This document shows, one piece after another, positions 61,729 to 64,000 of a stretch of 64,000 nt of DNA (positions are counted from its first letter, which is position 1; every line of letters starts with the position of its first letter). Origin of the DNA: Phenylobacterium aquaticum (GTDB lineage: Bacteria > Pseudomonadota > Alphaproteobacteria > Caulobacterales > Caulobacteraceae); assembly GCF_947378715.1 (NCBI RefSeq), contig NZ_CANCLE010000004.1:1-64000 (forward strand). Direction: 5' to 3'. Position numbers and translations under genes: made by a program. The notes beneath the pieces are model-generated. The model did not search any database. It had not been told where the DNA came from and worked only from the letters and a program-made list of their open reading frames with translations.

Positions 61729-61761
61729 GCGATCGCCTAGGCCCCTGGCCCAGGCGATCGC
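61729..61761 (+). terminator. Hairpin terminator of the TonB receptor
   Basis: A perfect 10-bp stem (61729-61738 with 61752-61761), extendable to about 15 bp with one mismatch, starts 25 bases after the stop. There is no strong U-run after it. Confidence 0.6.
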
Positions 61762-61856
61762 TCGGGCGGGACCTTTGGTCGCACGCCCTTGGATTGCGGT
61801 GGATCAAGGCGCATTCCGGGCGTCCGGCCCATGTTGTTTGGGCTGGAAGGTCGCCC

Positions 61857-62330
61857 ATGATGAGCCGCGCGCAAACGATCTGGACCATGGCCGGCCTCTA
61901 TGCCGCCCTGACCTTCGCCACCGGCGTCCTGATGGGCGCGGCGCGGATCCTGCTGATCGCGCCCTTGGCCGGCCCCATCGCCGCCGTGATGCTGGAACTG
62001 CCGATCATGCTGGCGCTGTCCTGGCTGATCTGCGGCTGGATCATGGACCGGCCCTGGGCCTTTCGGCGACTGCTGGACCGTGCGGCCATGGGGGTCGCAG
62101 CCTTCGCCCTGATGATGGCCCTGGAAATGGGCATGGCCCTGTTGGTGTTCGGGCAGAGCCCGGCGGCGGTCCTGAAGGGGCTCGCCGCCCCGGCTGGGGT
62201 CCTGGGCCTGGCGGGCCAGGCGGCCTTCGCCATGCTGCCTATGGCCTGGCGCCCGCCCGTGGTGATCCGCGTCCAGGACACCGAACGCCGCGCCGCCTAT
62301 CCCGCCGCCTGGCCGCGTCCCGAAGACTGA
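61857..62330 (+). CDS. Small DUF2798-like hypothetical membrane protein
   Basis: A 157-residue protein with four predicted membrane segments (about 9-30, 35-55, 72-95, 103-128), an N-terminal Ser-Arg-Ala-Gln-Thr-Ile-Trp and a cytoplasmic Arg/Pro-rich tail. The ATG at 61857 has GGAAGG six bases upstream, with a second ATG right behind. It abuts the convergent histidine-kinase gene without a gap. The DUF label is a loose guess from topology. Confidence 0.6.
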   Translation: MMSRAQTIWTMAGLYAALTFATGVLMGAARILLIAPLAGPIAAVMLELPIMLALSWLICGWIMDRPWAFRRLLDRAAMGVAAFALMMALEMGMALLVFGQSPAAVLKGLAAPAGVLGLAGQAAFAMLPMAWRPPVVIRVQDTERRAAYPAAWPRPED

Positions 62331-63686
62331 TCACCCCGCCGGAAAACTCAGCCGGGCGATCAGGCCCGCCCCGGGTTCAAGACTATTGCGCAGGGTGAGC
62401 GCCCCGCCCTGGGCCTGGGCCAGCCCCTGGACGATCGACAAGCCCAGCCCGGCCCCGCCGGACTGCCGGGCCCGCGAGGGCTCCAGCCGCGAGAACGGCT
62501 CGAGGATGCGGGCGAGGTCCTCGGCCGCCACCCCCTCTCCCCGGTCCGTGACCTCGATCCAGACCTGCGCCGCCTCGACACCCGCCGCCAGCCTGGCCTC
62601 GCCGCCATAGCGGATGGCGTTGTCGACCAGGTTGCCCACCATCCGGCGCAGCGCCAAGGGTGAGCTCATCCGGACCGCAGGCAAGTGGGGTGGAGCGCGC
62701 CAGGTCACCGGCTCGCCCATGGCGGTCCGCGTCTCGGTGAAGGCCGCCAGCTCGGCGACGATGTCCACGGGAGTGAAGACGGCCAGGCCGGCGTCCAGGC
62801 CAGCGAACAGCAGGGTGTCATCCAGCAGGCTCGACATTTCCTCGATGTCGACGGTGGCGCGCTCGCGCTGGTTGGCGTCGTCGATGAACTCGGCGCGCAG
62901 CCGCAACCGGGTCAGATAGGTCCGCATGTCGTGGGCGACGGCGGCGAGGATCCGGGTGCGCTCGCCGATCAGCGCGCGAATGCGCCGGGTCATGTCATTG
63001 ACGTCGGCGGCCAACTCGCGGATCTCGCGCGGACCTTCCAGGGTGAGGTCGGGGGCGTCGAGGTCGGTGGCGAAGCGGCGGACCCCGGCGGCCAGCTCAG
63101 CCACCGGACGGGCGGTCTGGCGCACGGCCAGCACCAGGGCGCTGAGCAGCACCGCCGCCACCGCCCCCATGACGAAGACGCCGCGCAGCAGATAGGTTCG
63201 CAGCACCCGCGACGGTCGCCGCTCCACCACCAGCACCTCGCCGGTCCGCAGCCGCACCGACAGGCGAACCGGGGCCGGGCCGTCGTCTCGCCAGTCGCCG
63301 GTCAGATAGCGAATCCAGAATCGCCGGCGCGTATCGACCCGGAACTCCCGCCCGCTGAGCGCCGTCGCGTAATCGGCGAACACGCCGCCCTTCGCCAGCC
63401 GTCCGCCCGCCGGCAGGCCGGGCACGACTTCCGGAAAGTCGGGCTGCAGATGGGCGCTGACCACAGAGGAGTCGACCGCGGCCAGGATGCGGTCACGCTC
63501 GGGCCCGTCGCGGGCGCCTTCCAGGGCCTCCGCTATGGCCAGGGTCTCACGGGGCAGCGGCAGGTCGAATAGCTTCACGTCGGCCGACGGCCAGACCAGG
63601 GTCGCGCCGATGATCAGGAACAGCGCCGCAAGCCCGGCCAGCAGGATGGCGATGATGCGCGCCGCCAGGCTGTCGGAGAACACCAT
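62331..63686 (-). CDS. Sensor histidine kinase (EnvZ-like)
   Basis: A 451-residue membrane sensor kinase with helices at about 10-32 and 165-188, a periplasmic sensor domain of about 130 residues between them, a HAMP domain (about 190-240) and a kinase core. The phospho-acceptor is His252 in Ala-His-Asp-Met-Arg-Thr; the conserved proline after it is replaced by Tyr257. ATP-binding boxes are Asn-Leu-Val-Asp-Asn-Ala-Ile-Arg-Tyr, Asp-Arg-Gly-Glu-Gly and Gly-Gly-Ala-Gly-Leu-Gly-Leu. It follows its response regulator by two bases. The signal is unknown. Confidence 0.93.
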   Translation of the reverse strand: MVFSDSLAARIIAILLAGLAALFLIIGATLVWPSADVKLFDLPLPRETLAIAEALEGARDGPERDRILAAVDSSVVSAHLQPDFPEVVPGLPAGGRLAKGGVFADYATALSGREFRVDTRRRFWIRYLTGDWRDDGPAPVRLSVRLRTGEVLVVERRPSRVLRTYLLRGVFVMGAVAAVLLSALVLAVRQTARPVAELAAGVRRFATDLDAPDLTLEGPREIRELAADVNDMTRRIRALIGERTRILAAVAHDMRTYLTRLRLRAEFIDDANQRERATVDIEEMSSLLDDTLLFAGLDAGLAVFTPVDIVAELAAFTETRTAMGEPVTWRAPPHLPAVRMSSPLALRRMVGNLVDNAIRYGGEARLAAGVEAAQVWIEVTDRGEGVAAEDLARILEPFSRLEPSRARQSGGAGLGLSIVQGLAQAQGGALTLRNSLEPGAGLIARLSFPAG

Positions 63687-63688
63687 GC

Positions 63689-64000
63689 TCAGGCGAGCTC
63701 GACGGGCGCGGAGAACAGATAGCCGCCGCCGCGGACCGTGCGGATCAGGGCGGCGCCGGAGGGATGCTCGGCCAGGCGGCGGCGCAGCCGGCTGAGCTGG
63801 ACGTCGATGGTCCGGTCGAAGGGCATGGCCTCGCGACCGCGGGTCCAGTCGAGCAGCTGGTCCCGGCTGAGCACCCTTTGGGGGTGGGTCAGAAAGCTGA
63901 GCAAAAGATCAAATTCGCCGCCGGTCAGCTCCACGCCCCCGCCATCCGGATCGGTGAAATCCCGACTCGCCGCATCCAGGGTCCAGCCGGCGAAATGATA
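63689..64000 (-). CDS. OmpR-family response regulator, C-terminal part
   Basis: Partial gene whose 5' end is beyond the window. The visible 103 residues are the winged-helix DNA-binding domain: Leu-Thr-Gly-Gly-Glu-Phe-Asp-Leu-Leu, a Leu-Ser-Arg-Asp-Gln-Leu-Leu segment, Asp-Arg-Thr-Ile-Asp-Val-Gln-Leu-Ser-Arg-Leu-Arg-Arg-Arg-Leu recognition helix and Thr-Val-Arg-Gly-Gly-Gly-Tyr. The receiver domain is off the edge. It is the cognate partner of the kinase that follows it. Confidence 0.93.
   Translation of the reverse strand, partial: YHFAGWTLDAASRDFTDPDGGGVELTGGEFDLLLSFLTHPQRVLSRDQLLDWTRGREAMPFDRTIDVQLSRLRRRLAEHPSGAALIRTVRGGGYLFSAPVELA

Noticed and set aside
1..64000. tRNA, rRNA, CRISPR arrays, transposases, integrases, toxin-antitoxin or phage genes
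   Set aside because: None recognised by eye on either strand. A covariance-model or profile search would be needed to exclude small or divergent examples.

Overview
The window is GC-rich and densely packed, and gene content points to an alphaproteobacterium of the Caulobacteraceae (Caulobacter/Phenylobacterium relatives). The markers are C4-pathway HemA, a MucR/Ros regulator, HdaA next to ppk and ppx, a Bpt-type aminoacyltransferase, GANTC (CcrM-type) sites in promoter regions, and TonB-dependent uptake. The genus cannot be fixed from the sequence alone. No rRNA, tRNA, CRISPR array, transposase, integrase or prophage gene was seen.

Layout. 1-4628 (minus): a tightly overlapping operon glyA, nrdR, small unknown protein, stand-alone RibD reductase, ribE, ribH, nusB, thiL (cut by the window edge). 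4795-6773: mucR facing hemA, with an FNR/FixK-type box upstream of hemA. 6797-10712 (minus): valine catabolism (acyl-CoA dehydrogenase, 3-hydroxyisobutyryl-CoA hydrolase, mmsB) with an exported methyltransferase inserted. 10807-16383: small membrane proteins, hemB, Nudix, GNAT, motB, bpt, hdaA. 16463-21144: ppk, ppx and a 2-hydroxyacid dehydrogenase. 21221-26385: rnd-yccF, purM, a GST, a mesaconyl-CoA transferase-like protein and ndk. 26534-28417: an ABC-F ATPase gene broken by one in-frame TAG. 28570-31601: an accessory stretch of small exported proteins plus alkB. 31916-36929: an unusual PAS-DHp-receiver protein, hydrolases and the pepA/holC operon. 37091-45061: envelope biogenesis and neighbours lptF-lptG-lptD-surA-pdxA-rsmA. 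45058-50504: mixed metabolic and hypothetical genes, including a duplicated-HTH regulator. 50575-57121 (minus): fabD, fabG, acpP, fabF, mltG, yicC, gmk and a cytochrome c. 57225-64000: a membrane protein with a fresh tandem duplication, a Zn-alcohol dehydrogenase, a TonB-dependent receptor, a small membrane protein and an OmpR-type two-component pair running off the end.

How the genes work together. Most of the window is conserved housekeeping: riboflavin, one-carbon and nucleotide metabolism, tetrapyrrole entry (hemA, hemB), LPS transport to the outer membrane with the SurA chaperone, type II fatty acid synthesis, and polyphosphate turnover next to the replication regulator HdaA. No complete new multi-gene system is evident. 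The points most worth a second look are the TAG at the Walker A serine of the ABC-F gene, the hybrid signalling protein lacking an ATPase domain, the two-HTH duplicated regulator, the MucR homologue without zinc-binding histidines, the perfect FNR/FixK palindrome before hemA, the truncated riboflavin gene set, a 27-bp tandem duplication, and a palindromic element inside the fab operon.
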